This document shows positions 7,856 to 16,089 of a DNA stretch of 19,231 nt, one piece after another (the stretch's first letter is position 1; every line of letters starts with the position of its first letter). The stretch lies in the NCBI GenBank assembly GCA_910586045.1, contig CAJUIH010000069.1:1-19231 (forward strand), read 5' to 3'. A program made the translations under genes and the position numbers. The notes below the pieces were generated by a model. It was not told the origin of the DNA. It did not search any database and saw only the letters and a list, made by a program, of their open reading frames with translations. This stretch comes from an uncultured Eubacterium sp. (GTDB lineage: Bacteria > Bacillota > Clostridia > Lachnospirales > Lachnospiraceae).

Positions 7856-8887
7856 CTACATCGTATTTAATAGCGCATATGTCCTTGCGGCAATCTCCGG
7901 CAGCTTTACCTGGTACTGAACGGCTCCAATGTCATACGCTACTTTCGGCATTCCATAAACAACACAGGTAGATTCATCCTGCCCGATTGTCTTTGCGCCG
8001 GCTTTCCGCATGGCGAGCAGCCCTTTTGCACCGTCGCCGCCCATGCCCGTTAGGATAATCCCGACCGCATGGCTGCCTGCTGTTTTTGCCACAGATTCAA
8101 ACAGGACGTCTACCGACGGGCTGTGTCCGTTTACCCGCGGGCCGCTGCGGCACTCTACCTGGTACATGCCGTTAATTTTGACTATGCGCATATGCTGGTT
8201 TCCGCCGGGCGCAATCAGCGCATGGCCCGGCATCACCCGGTCCCCGGTCTGTGCTTCCTTGACCCGCAGACGGCACTGGTCATTCAGCCTTTTCGCGTAC
8301 ATTTCTGTAAACCCCGGCGGCATATGCTGCACAATCACAACGCCCGGAATATCCGTGCCGAACCCTTTTACGACATCAAAAATCGCTTCTGTACCGCCTG
8401 TAGACGCTCCGATCGCCACAATCAGATTGCTTTTCCCGCTGGAAAGCCCCTGAGCCTGTGCTTCTCCGACTACTTTCTTTTTAATATTTCCAATTCTTGC
8501 CGTAGATGCAATCTTAATCTTGACCAGCAGTTCATTTCGTATAAAGTCCACAAGCTGCGAACGATTTGAAATTACAGGCTTTGCCACAAAATCAACCGCA
8601 CCGGCATTGAGCGCGTCAAATACCTTGTCGTTGAGCGCGCTGATTACTACAACCGGGAGCGGATACTGCGGCATCAGCTTGCGTAAAAATTCGATTCCGC
8701 TCATTCGCGGAAGTTCTACGTCAAGCGTCATTACATCCGGTTTGTGCCGTACAATCGCATCTCTGGCCTCATAGGGGTCTTTTGCGGTTGCAACGACCTG
8801 AATTGCCGGATCACTGTTCAGATTTTGTACCAGAAGTTCCCGAAACACAACGGAATCATCTACTACCAATACCCTAATTGACCGCAT
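7856..8887 (-). CDS. cheB: Chemotaxis response regulator methylesterase CheB
   Basis: CheB removes methyl groups from receptor glutamates, and can deamidate glutamines, to reset receptor sensitivity. The 343 residues form a receiver domain (D10-D11, acceptor D56 in TLDVELPRMSG, K103 in AKP), a linker and the methylesterase domain. The catalytic triad is visible: Ser162 in GASTGGTE, His188 in VQHMPPGF and Asp285 in GMGGDGAKGL. Length and layout are normal for the family. The start has AAGGAAGG upstream, overlapping the end of cheR eight bases away. It pairs with CheR for adaptation of the two receptors in the operon. Confidence 0.97.
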   Translation of the reverse strand: MRSIRVLVVDDSVVFRELLVQNLNSDPAIQVVATAKDPYEARDAIVRHKPDVMTLDVELPRMSGIEFLRKLMPQYPLPVVVISALNDKVFDALNAGAVDFVAKPVISNRSQLVDFIRNELLVKIKIASTARIGNIKKKVVGEAQAQGLSSGKSNLIVAIGASTGGTEAIFDVVKGFGTDIPGVVIVQHMPPGFTEMYAKRLNDQCRLRVKEAQTGDRVMPGHALIAPGGNQHMRIVKINGMYQVECRSGPRVNGHSPSVDVLFESVAKTAGSHAVGIILTGMGGDGAKGLLAMRKAGAKTIGQDESTCVVYGMPKVAYDIGAVQYQVKLPEIAARTYALLNTM

Positions 8888-8894
8888 AGTTTAA

Positions 8895-9707
8895 TCATCC
8901 TTCCTTTTTTCGAAATATAGACGGCTGGACAATCTCAAACTGCGTAGAACTTCTGTCAAGCGTCTCCGTTGTCCCGATAAACAAATATCCCCCCGGTTCC
9001 AGGAGCTGATACACCTTGCGTACCAATTCCTGTTTGGTCGCGTCATCAAAATAAATCATGACATTACGCAGGAACACCGCATGCATTTTCCGTTTAAACG
9101 GAAACGGGGACATCAGGTTAAACTGCCTGAATATCACTTCCTTTTTCAGTTCGCTTGTGACAGCATACTTATCACCTGCCATTGCCTTAAAAAACCGCCG
9201 CTTCCATGTCTGCGGCATATTGGTAAGCTGCTCGCCGCGGTACACGCCTGCCATCGCCTGCTGCAGCACGCTGGTCGATATATCCGTCGCCAGAATCCTC
9301 GTATCCCACTGGCTGCGCTCCAATCCAAAAAAATCCGCAAGGACCATTGCAATCATATAGGGTTCTTCCCCGGAAGACGCCGCACCGCACCAGACCCGTA
9401 CATCCTTTGATATCGTTTCTTTGCGGCGGATCCACGGCAATGTGACGGCCCGGAAAAATTCAAAATGTTCAAATTCCCTCATAAAATAGGTATGGTTCGT
9501 CGTCAGCAGATTTACAAGCATTTTCTCCTGCCTGCCGGACTTATCATTTTCCACCGCATCCATAAATTCATGAAACGACTTCCAGCCATTTGACCGAATA
9601 TAATTCTCCAGTCTTCCGTTGACAATCACTTTTTTTTGACTGAGATCAATGCCGTACCGCCTTTTCATATAAGATGAAATCCGCGTGAACTCTTCCTCTG
9701 CTATCAA
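8895..9707 (-). CDS. cheR: Chemotaxis protein methyltransferase CheR
   Basis: CheR transfers methyl groups from S-adenosylmethionine to receptor glutamates. The 270 residues hold the helical N-terminal domain, NHTYFMRE (71-78), the SAM-binding WCGAASSGEEPYMIAM (106-121), TDIS (141-144) and RNVMIYF (214-220), all standard for CheR. The start appears to be TTG at 9707: AGGGGG lies 8 nt upstream, and the nearby ATG is in another frame. A TTG start may lower translation, which fits the small amounts of CheR usually needed. There is no C-terminal TPR or other extension. It lies 34 bp after the degenerate HD-GYP gene and 7 bp before cheB. Confidence 0.96.
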   Translation of the reverse strand: MIAEEEFTRISSYMKRRYGIDLSQKKVIVNGRLENYIRSNGWKSFHEFMDAVENDKSGRQEKMLVNLLTTNHTYFMREFEHFEFFRAVTLPWIRRKETISKDVRVWCGAASSGEEPYMIAMVLADFFGLERSQWDTRILATDISTSVLQQAMAGVYRGEQLTNMPQTWKRRFFKAMAGDKYAVTSELKKEVIFRQFNLMSPFPFKRKMHAVFLRNVMIYFDDATKQELVRKVYQLLEPGGYLFIGTTETLDRSSTQFEIVQPSIFRKKEG

Positions 9708-9741
9708 CTTTCATGCCCCCTGTTGCGAAATTACTTCCTGT

Positions 9742-10803
9742 TTAGCTTAACTGCCGTGAAATCTTGCAGCAAATATTATAAATATCCGGATTAAACCGTA
9801 CGCCGGCGTCTTTTTCCATTGCTTCCAGCGCTTCCTGCCTGCTGTATCCTTTTTTTCCTGTCAGCGTACAGTAAGTATCCATAACGGCAACGATCTGGGC
9901 TGAAACCGGGATCTGCTCCCCTTTCAATCCGCACGGATAACCGCTCCCGTCCCAGTTTTCATGGTGGTAATGAGAAATATCAATGGATATCCGCAAAAAA
10001 TCATTGTAATCGCTGTTTACGTGCAGGTCGCTTAACAGTTTTGCGCCAAGGTCCGCATGGCTTTGCAAAATCGCTGTTTCTTCCTTTGTAAATCCACTCT
10101 CCCTGCGCAGAAGGTCCTTTGGGATCCCAATATTTCCGATATCGCACAAAGCCGCCGCCAGCTCAACCGTGTCGATATCCGAATCCGAAATCTGATCCTC
10201 AAACAGCGGGGACAACTGCATGCCCTGCGCCAGAATCCTGCAGTTGCGCCTTAGGCGTTCAATATGCCCCGGCTCGCTCCCGGAATTTTGCGCCGCCATA
10301 TTGGCAAGCGCATATAAAATATTCTTTTTCTCCTGTTCCATCTGTTTGAGCTGTTCACTGACGGAAATCTGCAGCCTCCGGTTCATCTCCATCAGCTCAT
10401 GCTTCGCGGCATACAGATGCAGATGAACGGCTACACGCGCCTGCACCACTTCTGTAATAAACGGCTTTGTAATATAGTCCTCGCCCCCAAGCTTTAATCC
10501 ATCCACAATGTCGCGCGGATCGTCATAAGCCGAAATAAAAATAATCGGAACATCCCTTGTAAGTTTATTCGCCTTTAACGCCTTGCATAACTCATAACCA
10601 TCCATCCCCGGCATGGAAATATCACTTAAAATTAACTGCGGCATACATGTTTCCGCCAATTCCAGCGCCTGCGGCCCATTTTCCGCCAATACCGGCTCAC
10701 AGCCCATGCTGCTCATAATCTCTTCCAAAACCAGCCTGTTTACTTCCACGTCATCTACGATAAGAATTTTTGCGCCAGCCGTATCTTTCCCATCATAAAC
10801 CAT
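9742..10803 (-). CDS. Response regulator with degenerate HD-GYP domain
   Basis: A 353-residue protein with an N-terminal receiver (acceptor D61 in LSDISMPGMDG, K113 in TKP), a coiled-coil linker (about 135-165) and an HD-GYP-type output domain (about 165-350). Intact HD-GYP domains hydrolyse c-di-GMP. Here the HD signature reads LCDIGNIGIP: the first metal-binding His is replaced by Cys220 and the usual Lys by Asn224. Downstream motifs remain (QSHADLG, YHHENWDGSGYP), but the DVFDAL segment has become DTYCTL. I infer it is catalytically weak or inactive and acts as a c-di-GMP- or protein-binding regulator. The ATG has GGGGG upstream at rather long spacing. It sits between the PAS kinase and cheR and may be a target of either kinase. 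Confidence 0.9.
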   Translation of the reverse strand: MVYDGKDTAGAKILIVDDVEVNRLVLEEIMSSMGCEPVLAENGPQALELAETCMPQLILSDISMPGMDGYELCKALKANKLTRDVPIIFISAYDDPRDIVDGLKLGGEDYITKPFITEVVQARVAVHLHLYAAKHELMEMNRRLQISVSEQLKQMEQEKKNILYALANMAAQNSGSEPGHIERLRRNCRILAQGMQLSPLFEDQISDSDIDTVELAAALCDIGNIGIPKDLLRRESGFTKEETAILQSHADLGAKLLSDLHVNSDYNDFLRISIDISHYHHENWDGSGYPCGLKGEQIPVSAQIVAVMDTYCTLTGKKGYSRQEALEAMEKDAGVRFNPDIYNICCKISRQLS

Positions 10804-10824
10804 ATATCAGATTACCCCCATTTT

Positions 10825-12285
10825 CTATCCCATTTCCGAAGAACCGGCCGCAAATTTTTCTTCCAGCAGCTTATGCTGTGCAGCCACTTTCTCATAATTT
10901 TCTTTCTGCACAGCCATTTTCAGCCTTAAAATCTCCCGGCTGATTTCGCGCGGCGCCCCCTCGGTCAATTGCCGGATGGTTTCCATAAACATTTCCGCCT
11001 TTTCCCAGTTTTCCATCTCCACGCACAGGATTAGTTTGGACAGCGTACGATTTATGTTCTCCATATTTTCCGGCGTACCGTATTCCTTGATATTTCCGAA
11101 CTCCTCTCCCCCGTCTTCTCCAAATCCCGCAGACGCCGGCATTGCATAGGACGCTGCGAGCGCATCGTCCGCAGAAAAAGACGCGTCCTCATCTTCCTCA
11201 CTGATCCCAAGCCAGATCGAAAACGAAAACGTACTCCCCTTATTTTTTTCGCTCTCTACCTCAATCCGGCCGCCCATCAGCTCTACAAGCTGCTTGCAGA
11301 TATTTAACCCCAGTCCGGTACCCCCGTACTTTCTGGAAATGGATGCGTCTACCTGCGAAAAACTCTGGAACAGCTTATCCCGGTCCGCTTTGTCAATTCC
11401 GATGCCGGTATCTTTTACGATAAAAAACAACTCGATTTTATCATTTACCCGTGCGGTACGCACAACCTCGACCGTGATCTTTCCTACCGCGGTAAACTTG
11501 AGCGCATTGGACAAAAAATTATTTAAAATCTGCACAATCCGAAGTTCATCCCCGACCATATATTCCGGAATCTGCGGCGATACGGTCATAAAAAATCCAA
11601 GCCCTTTTTCAGTCAGTTTATTCACATGCTGCGATTTCACATAATCAAGCATATTGCGGAAATGAAATCTGCGCGGCTCCAGTGTAAATTTGCCTGCTTC
11701 CAGCTTTGAAAAATCAAGGATATTATTAATAATTTTATTCATATCCCCGCAACAGCGTTCGATCAGCCGCAGCAATTTGAGTTCTTTTTCATCCGTCACA
11801 AAATCCAGCAGCTCTCTCGTATTGCCGAGTATCCCGTTTACAGGCGTACGCAGTTCATGCGTCACATTGGCTACAAACTCTGACTTTACTTTCCCCGCCT
11901 GCTGCGCTTCCTGACGCACCTGTTCGACTTCCCGGCCAAGAAATTCTTTCTCCAAAATATCATTTGCCATACATATGTAAGTTTCCGCATTCTGCTCACT
12001 GTTTACAATCCTTGCTTCTACCGGAAAACACGTAAGATTTTTCCGGTATGCAACCAGATTGCGGCATTCATGCCCAAACTGGAAATCCGTCTGAAATCCT
12101 TCTTTATCAAAAGCATCTGTCGGTTTAAACGTATTCGGAAACACGGCGCTGATATGCTTTCCGCACAAATCATCCGTATACTGCAGCTTTTTAATCGCTG
12201 AATCGTTTACATATAAAATCGTACCGGCGCTGTCAAAAATCAAAATCATTTCCAGCGCTTCGTCGATTGGAAAAATCCGTTTCAT
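10825..12285 (-). CDS. PAS-domain sensor histidine kinase with an unassigned C-terminal helical tail
   Basis: A cytoplasmic kinase of about 486 residues without membrane helices. It has an N-terminal PAS domain (about 5-115), a short coiled coil, and a HisKA dimerisation domain with the acceptor His143 in NVTHELRTPVNG. The ATPase domain has N box ILNNFLSNALKF (253-264), DTGIGI (292-297) and GGTGLGL (321-327). A low-complexity acidic, Ala/Gly-rich linker and a helical tail of about 70 residues follow. The tail resembles HPt helices in character but lacks a His-Lys-Gly motif, and I do not recognise it. The start at 12285 (or the adjacent ATG at 12288) follows GGGGAGG. An in-frame ATG at 12345 has no binding site. 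Likely targets are the flanking REC-HD proteins (inference). Confidence 0.9.
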   Translation of the reverse strand: MKRIFPIDEALEMILIFDSAGTILYVNDSAIKKLQYTDDLCGKHISAVFPNTFKPTDAFDKEGFQTDFQFGHECRNLVAYRKNLTCFPVEARIVNSEQNAETYICMANDILEKEFLGREVEQVRQEAQQAGKVKSEFVANVTHELRTPVNGILGNTRELLDFVTDEKELKLLRLIERCCGDMNKIINNILDFSKLEAGKFTLEPRRFHFRNMLDYVKSQHVNKLTEKGLGFFMTVSPQIPEYMVGDELRIVQILNNFLSNALKFTAVGKITVEVVRTARVNDKIELFFIVKDTGIGIDKADRDKLFQSFSQVDASISRKYGGTGLGLNICKQLVELMGGRIEVESEKNKGSTFSFSIWLGISEEDEDASFSADDALAASYAMPASAGFGEDGGEEFGNIKEYGTPENMENINRTLSKLILCVEMENWEKAEMFMETIRQLTEGAPREISREILRLKMAVQKENYEKVAAQHKLLEEKFAAGSSEMG

Positions 12286-12358
12286 CATTTCCTCCCCGAC
12301 ACACATACAAAAGGCAGCAAAAACATGCTTCTTTGCCGCCTGCATATATGTCTGAATG

Positions 12359-13438
12359 TCATATAAATTTTAACATATAAATCACTTCAGAATTAAAGAA
12401 ATCTTCCTTCGCAAGCTCAAAACATTCCAGTATATCCGGCGAAAAAACGCCACACTCGCCATTTTTTATCATGGCAAAAGCGGTTTCTTTATCGAATGGC
12501 TTTTTATAAACCCTTGGGCTTACCAGCGCGTCAAATACATCCGCAACCGCAACCGCCTGTACCCAAATCGGAATTTGGCCGCCTTTTAAACGGTCCGGAT
12601 AGCCTCTTCCATCCCAGCGTTCATGATGGGAGCGGCATATCTGATAACTATATCGGTAAAAGTCGCTGTTCTTGTTACGGTAAGATTTTTCCAATATCTC
12701 ACACCCAATTGTCGTATGCGCTTTCATAATCTCAAATTCCTCGTCCGTCAGACGTCCCGGTTTTAATAAAATGGCATCCGCAATCCCAATCTTTCCGATG
12801 TCATGCAGGGCCGACGCACTGACAATCAACTCGATCTGCGCACTTGTCAGGCCATATTTCGGAAAATGCTTCCTCAAATACTCCAGCATAATCCTTGTAT
12901 AATGTTTGATCCGCCTTGTATGTTCTCCGGTTTCCGCACTCCTTGTTTCCACTACGGAACTAAGCGCTTCTATCATCAGTTCATTATTTTCCCGGATCTC
13001 TTTTTCCTGTTCCCGGATCTCTTTTTCCTGCTCCTTGAGACGCCGCTCCATCTCAAGCTTGTGCTGGTACAGCTCGATAATGTTCTGGCTGCGTTTTTTT
13101 ACAATATGCGGATAAAACGGCTTATGTATCACATCCGCCACCCCATAGGAGTACGCTTTGTCCTCGCTGTCGATTATCGTTTCCCCGGTAATCAATATGA
13201 CTGGAATTTTATCCAGAAGCTGGTGCTCGCTCATATATTCCAGCACATCAAAACCATCCATGACAGGCATGGAAATGTCCAAAAGGATTAAAACGAGACC
13301 GTATACATGGTCCACAATCGCCTGCACTGCCTCCCTGCCGTTTTCTGCTTCAAATATGTCGTATTCTGCGAACATAGTTTTTAGAATCTCGCGGTTTATG
13401 GTCTCGTCATCCACGATCAGAATCTGCTGTTTGTTCAT
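12359..13438 (-). CDS. HD-GYP response regulator, predicted c-di-GMP phosphodiesterase
   Basis: First gene of the chemosensory operon. A 359-residue protein with a receiver domain (D10-D11, acceptor D54 in LLDISMPVMDG, K106 in HKPF), a charged coiled coil (about 122-155) and a complete HD-GYP domain. Catalytic signatures are intact: H212-D213 in LHDIGKIGIAD, KAHTTIG near 239, and SHHERWDGRGYP near 270-281, followed by the AVADVFDAL segment. Such domains hydrolyse c-di-GMP to pGpG or GMP using a metal centre. The coiled coil contains the heptad EQEKEIR twice in tandem, from a perfect 21-bp DNA duplication. The ATG at 13438 has only a weak purine-rich site upstream. It is transcribed from a promoter about 45 nt before the start. 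A likely non-flagellar output of the operon. Confidence 0.93.
   Translation of the reverse strand: MNKQQILIVDDETINREILKTMFAEYDIFEAENGREAVQAIVDHVYGLVLILLDISMPVMDGFDVLEYMSEHQLLDKIPVILITGETIIDSEDKAYSYGVADVIHKPFYPHIVKKRSQNIIELYQHKLEMERRLKEQEKEIREQEKEIRENNELMIEALSSVVETRSAETGEHTRRIKHYTRIMLEYLRKHFPKYGLTSAQIELIVSASALHDIGKIGIADAILLKPGRLTDEEFEIMKAHTTIGCEILEKSYRNKNSDFYRYSYQICRSHHERWDGRGYPDRLKGGQIPIWVQAVAVADVFDALVSPRVYKKPFDKETAFAMIKNGECGVFSPDILECFELAKEDFFNSEVIYMLKFI
12989..13030. repeat. Perfect 2 x 21-bp tandem repeat inside the HD-GYP gene
   Basis: Two identical 21-bp units lie at 12989-13009 and 13010-13030. Each encodes one heptad (EQEKEIR) of the coiled coil that joins the receiver to the HD-GYP domain. 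The unit length equals exactly seven codons, so gain or loss of one unit keeps the frame and the heptad register while changing linker length. Confidence 0.85.
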
Positions 13439-13489
13439 TCTATCCGCTGCCTCATGATTTCTTTTGAATTTTTAACTTCCTTACGAATC

Positions 13490-13518
13490 ATGTTAACCCT
13501 TTTTGGGGTTATTGTCAA
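13490..13518 (-). promoter_or_regulatory. Sigma-A-type promoter of the chemosensory operon, with an embedded inverted repeat
   Basis: The -35 box TTGACA is at 13513-13518 and the -10 box TAACAT at 13490-13495, with a 17-bp spacer. The predicted start of transcription near 13483 leaves a leader of about 45 nt before the HD-GYP gene. The spacer contains a short inverted repeat, TAACCC at 13494-13499 against GGGTTA at 13506-13511, which touches the -10 box and could bind a regulator. It may be fortuitous. Confidence 0.65.
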
Positions 13519-13535
13519 TTAATTTCTAATTGTAC

Positions 13536-14341
13536 CTACAATACCAGCTCCATCCCGCAGTGCATCTGCACCAGGCTGTCCCCCATAAGCGGTTTCATCA
13601 AATCAAACGCTTTTTGTCCGGTACAATGCCCCGTATAGAACCGAATACCGCTTCCCGCCAGTTCTTTTGCCGTATTTTGGATTACTTGTGTTTCCTCGGC
13701 CGTATATCCGGATTTCTTCATCATATGAAATCCGCTGAAAACCGCATCCGGCAGTTTGTGAAACCGTTCTTGATAAGCGTCTAAAATATTCAGGATTCCA
13801 TTATGCGCACAACCGCTGACCAGTACGTTTTTTCTTCCGCGATAACAAGGCACTGCTCATGCGCAAACGGATCCTGGACAAACTGCCCGTTTTGTTTCAT
13901 GGAAAGCGCCCGATTGCTCTGCGGCCAGTACTTTCTTCCTGTAATGTCTGCAAAAACCGTCAGTTCCCCGTCTAAAACCTGGTCACCGTCAAGCAGGATA
14001 ACCTGTTCCAGATCCGCAATCCGCCGGTCAACCCCAATATAGCGTTCCCCATGGAAATATTCTCCCAATGCCGTACGCTGCATATAAATAGGCGCGTGCC
14101 TGTTGATTTCCCGAAACGCAAGCAGGCCGCCCGCATGGTCGTAATGGCCGTGGCTTAAAAAAGCAGTATCCACTTTTGATAAATCAACATTTAATTTCTC
14201 TGCATTTCGGATGGTTTTTGGACTTTTTCCGTAGTCTATCAGCAATTTATGATGTTTGGTTTCCAGATACACGCTAAAGCCGTGTTCAAATTCACACCAT
14301 GGATGGCCGCACGTATCTTCCATTAAAATAACAATTTTCAT
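13536..14341 (-). pseudogene. Metallo-beta-lactamase-fold hydrolase (COG1237 type), split by a frameshift
   Basis: The first part (14341 down to 13790) shows the metal-binding SHGHYDHAGG and the family's early strands. After AEEK it runs out of frame and stops. The second part, in the -1 frame, continues with VLVSGCAHNGILNIL, SGFHMM and TGHCTGQKAFDLM, which supply the remaining metal ligands. Joined, they give about 268 residues, matching COG1237 proteins (MBL-fold hydrolases annotated as dihydropteroate-synthase-like or methyl-aminobenzene-phosphate-synthase-like). The break is at a run of six A on the coding strand (13828-13833); seven would restore one frame. The start has GGAGG 9 nt upstream and its own promoter. 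It could be a genuine pseudogene, a sequencing indel, or a gene read by -1 slippage at the A run. Substrate unknown. Confidence 0.85.
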
Positions 14342-14373
14342 CTATGTATTCCTCCTTTTTCAGGTGTAAGGAA

Positions 14374-14401
14374 AGTATACCATAAATAAATGCTTTTGCA
14401 A
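14374..14401 (-). promoter_or_regulatory. Promoter of the MBL-fold hydrolase gene
   Basis: An extended -10 element TGGTATACT (TATACT at 14374-14379) with a weaker -35 TTGCAA at 14396-14401 and a 16-bp spacer. It lies between the terminator of the upstream operon and the GGAGG of the hydrolase gene, giving a leader of roughly 25 nt. No strong terminator separates the hydrolase from the chemosensory operon, so some read-through is possible. Confidence 0.6.
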
Positions 14402-14435
14402 ACGCAAGAAAGCTGCCGCCCCAAGAAAAATGCCG

Positions 14436-14477
14436 CAGGATCCCGTTGTCCGCGGCTTTTCGAACAACGGGATCCTG
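14436..14477 (-). terminator. Rho-independent terminator of the acyl-ligase operon
   Basis: A perfect 14-bp inverted repeat (CAGGATCCCGTTGT at 14436-14449 and its complement at 14464-14477) surrounds a 14-nt loop. On the minus strand it is followed, after a few bases, by TTTTT. It lies 54 bp after the stop codon of the AMP-forming ligase gene and closes that operon. Confidence 0.88.
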
Positions 14478-14530
14478 TATGTATCTTTCTTAAAGCGACA
14501 GCCCCTCCTGCTTCCTCGTCCGCTGTCTTT

Positions 14531-16063
14531 TTAATACCGTTTGATTTTTTTTGACGGCGTCTTATCAAATTCCGTCTCACGTACTTTCAGGCTGTATATT
14601 TTTTTATGCGCAGGCGCTTCCTTATTATAAACGTCAATTACTTCCTGCAGCGCAGCCGGCACGTCTTTGATTTCCTTTTTCTGTACATATTCAAAATCCG
14701 GGAATATTTCCGCTTCGATCACCCCGTCCGCATCCCGTACCAGCACTTCCTGTACCAGACGGTTCGTACCGATTTTATTTTCCAATTCCTCCGGCGATAC
14801 GTTTTCACCGTTTTTGGTGATAATCAGATTTTTCAAACGCCCGGTCAGATGGATATAGTTGTCCGCGTCTACATAACCCAGATCGCCCGTGCGCAGCCAG
14901 CCGTCTACAAGCGTTTCCGCTGTTTCCTGCGGCATTTTGTAATAGCCCTGCATTACGCTGCTGCCGCGTACCCATATTTCCTGGTCGACGACTTTCGCTT
15001 CACAGTTCGGCATCAGTTTGCCGACGGTATCTTTCCGGATATCCCAGCTTAAATTCGTGCTGATTACCGGGGCGCATTCTGTCATGCCGTAGCCCTGGAG
15101 GATCGTAATGCCGTATGTTTCGAACAGGTCGATCAGCGCCGGGTTCAGATAAGCGCCCCCGCTGCAGATCGTATGGAACTGTTCGCCGAATACTTCCTTT
15201 TTCACGACTTCGGCTGGAAGCCCCGCTGCTTCTTCCAGTTTTTTGGCGAGCGTCTCGATCATAAGCGGAACCATCAGGATCATATTTGGCGCAAAAAGCT
15301 TGATATTTTTTGCAACGCGCAGCAAAGAATCATTAATACAGATAATACTGCCGAGGGAAATCCCCTTTAAAATATCCATGCTCAGGCAGTACGCATGATG
15401 GATCGGCAGCACGGATAAAATCGTAGTCCGCGGCGGGATTTTCATATCCAGGCACGTGGCGTTTTCGGCAAGATTGCGCTGGGTAAGCATGACCCCTTTG
15501 CTTTTCCCGGTCGTACCGGAAGTAAACATAATCGTACAGAGTGCTTCCGGATCCGCGTTATAGGAAAAATCAGCCGCCCCTTTTTGTTCTTCCATAAGCT
15601 GCCGGAATGAAAGCACTTCTTTGCTGCCTAAAGAAACAGACGGATCCGGGTCTTTTTGCATCGAGATAATGTATTTTAATTTCGGGCACTGCTGCCTGGC
15701 AGCCGCAATCACATCCGCGCGGATTTCATCCGCCACAAATACAGTCACGTCCGCACGGTCTAACAGTTCGCACATTTCCTGCGCCGGCAGGGAAACATCC
15801 AGCGGAACTGCCACACTGCCGCTGATTACCGTACCGAGATAAGCAACCAGCCACGGATACGACGTCATGCCTGTCACAGCGATATGGTGTCCCTGCTCCC
15901 CTAATGCCTGCAGCACGCCAAAAAAGCTTTCGCTGTCCTGTTTTAACTGTGTATATGATTTTGCTTCTATTTGATTTTTGCCTATTTTATAACGGACGGC
16001 ATCCTCTGTGCCGAACGTCTGCTCTGATTGTTCTAATATTTCCCAAATGGTACTGCAGGCCAT
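14531..16063 (-). CDS. AMP-forming acyl-CoA/acyl-ACP ligase (adenylate-forming enzyme)
   Basis: ANL-superfamily enzymes activate a carboxylic acid with ATP to an acyl-adenylate and pass it to a thiol. The 510 residues carry FTSGTTGKSKGVMLT (180-194), LPIHHAY (219-225), QGYGMTECAPV (323-333), LRTGDLGY (390-397, Asp394), GRLKNLIITKNGENVSPEELE (408-428) and the C-terminal TPSKKIKR, whose Lys505 or 506 is the adenylation lysine. It is closest in style to fatty-acid ligases such as FadD-like or acyl-ACP synthetases. The acid cannot be named from sequence. Because an acyl carrier protein gene lies 26 bp upstream and a condensation-type protein precedes that, the thiol acceptor is probably that carrier's phosphopantetheine rather than CoA (inference). 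GAGGAGG lies 8 nt before the ATG. It is the last gene of its operon. Confidence 0.9.
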   Translation of the reverse strand: MACSTIWEILEQSEQTFGTEDAVRYKIGKNQIEAKSYTQLKQDSESFFGVLQALGEQGHHIAVTGMTSYPWLVAYLGTVISGSVAVPLDVSLPAQEMCELLDRADVTVFVADEIRADVIAAARQQCPKLKYIISMQKDPDPSVSLGSKEVLSFRQLMEEQKGAADFSYNADPEALCTIMFTSGTTGKSKGVMLTQRNLAENATCLDMKIPPRTTILSVLPIHHAYCLSMDILKGISLGSIICINDSLLRVAKNIKLFAPNMILMVPLMIETLAKKLEEAAGLPAEVVKKEVFGEQFHTICSGGAYLNPALIDLFETYGITILQGYGMTECAPVISTNLSWDIRKDTVGKLMPNCEAKVVDQEIWVRGSSVMQGYYKMPQETAETLVDGWLRTGDLGYVDADNYIHLTGRLKNLIITKNGENVSPEELENKIGTNRLVQEVLVRDADGVIEAEIFPDFEYVQKKEIKDVPAALQEVIDVYNKEAPAHKKIYSLKVRETEFDKTPSKKIKRY

Positions 16064-16089
16064 ATGCGCTTCCTCCTCTATTTTGATCG

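Noticed and set aside
12286..12345. Upstream ATG at 12345 for the PAS kinase
   Set aside because: No ribosome binding site precedes it, and the PAS domain begins only after the internal ATG pair that follows GGGGAGG.
14803..14822. Terminator-like CACCG-TTTTT-GGTG inverted repeat
   Set aside because: It lies within the ligase coding sequence, over the conserved KNGEN motif, and the stem is only four to five pairs.
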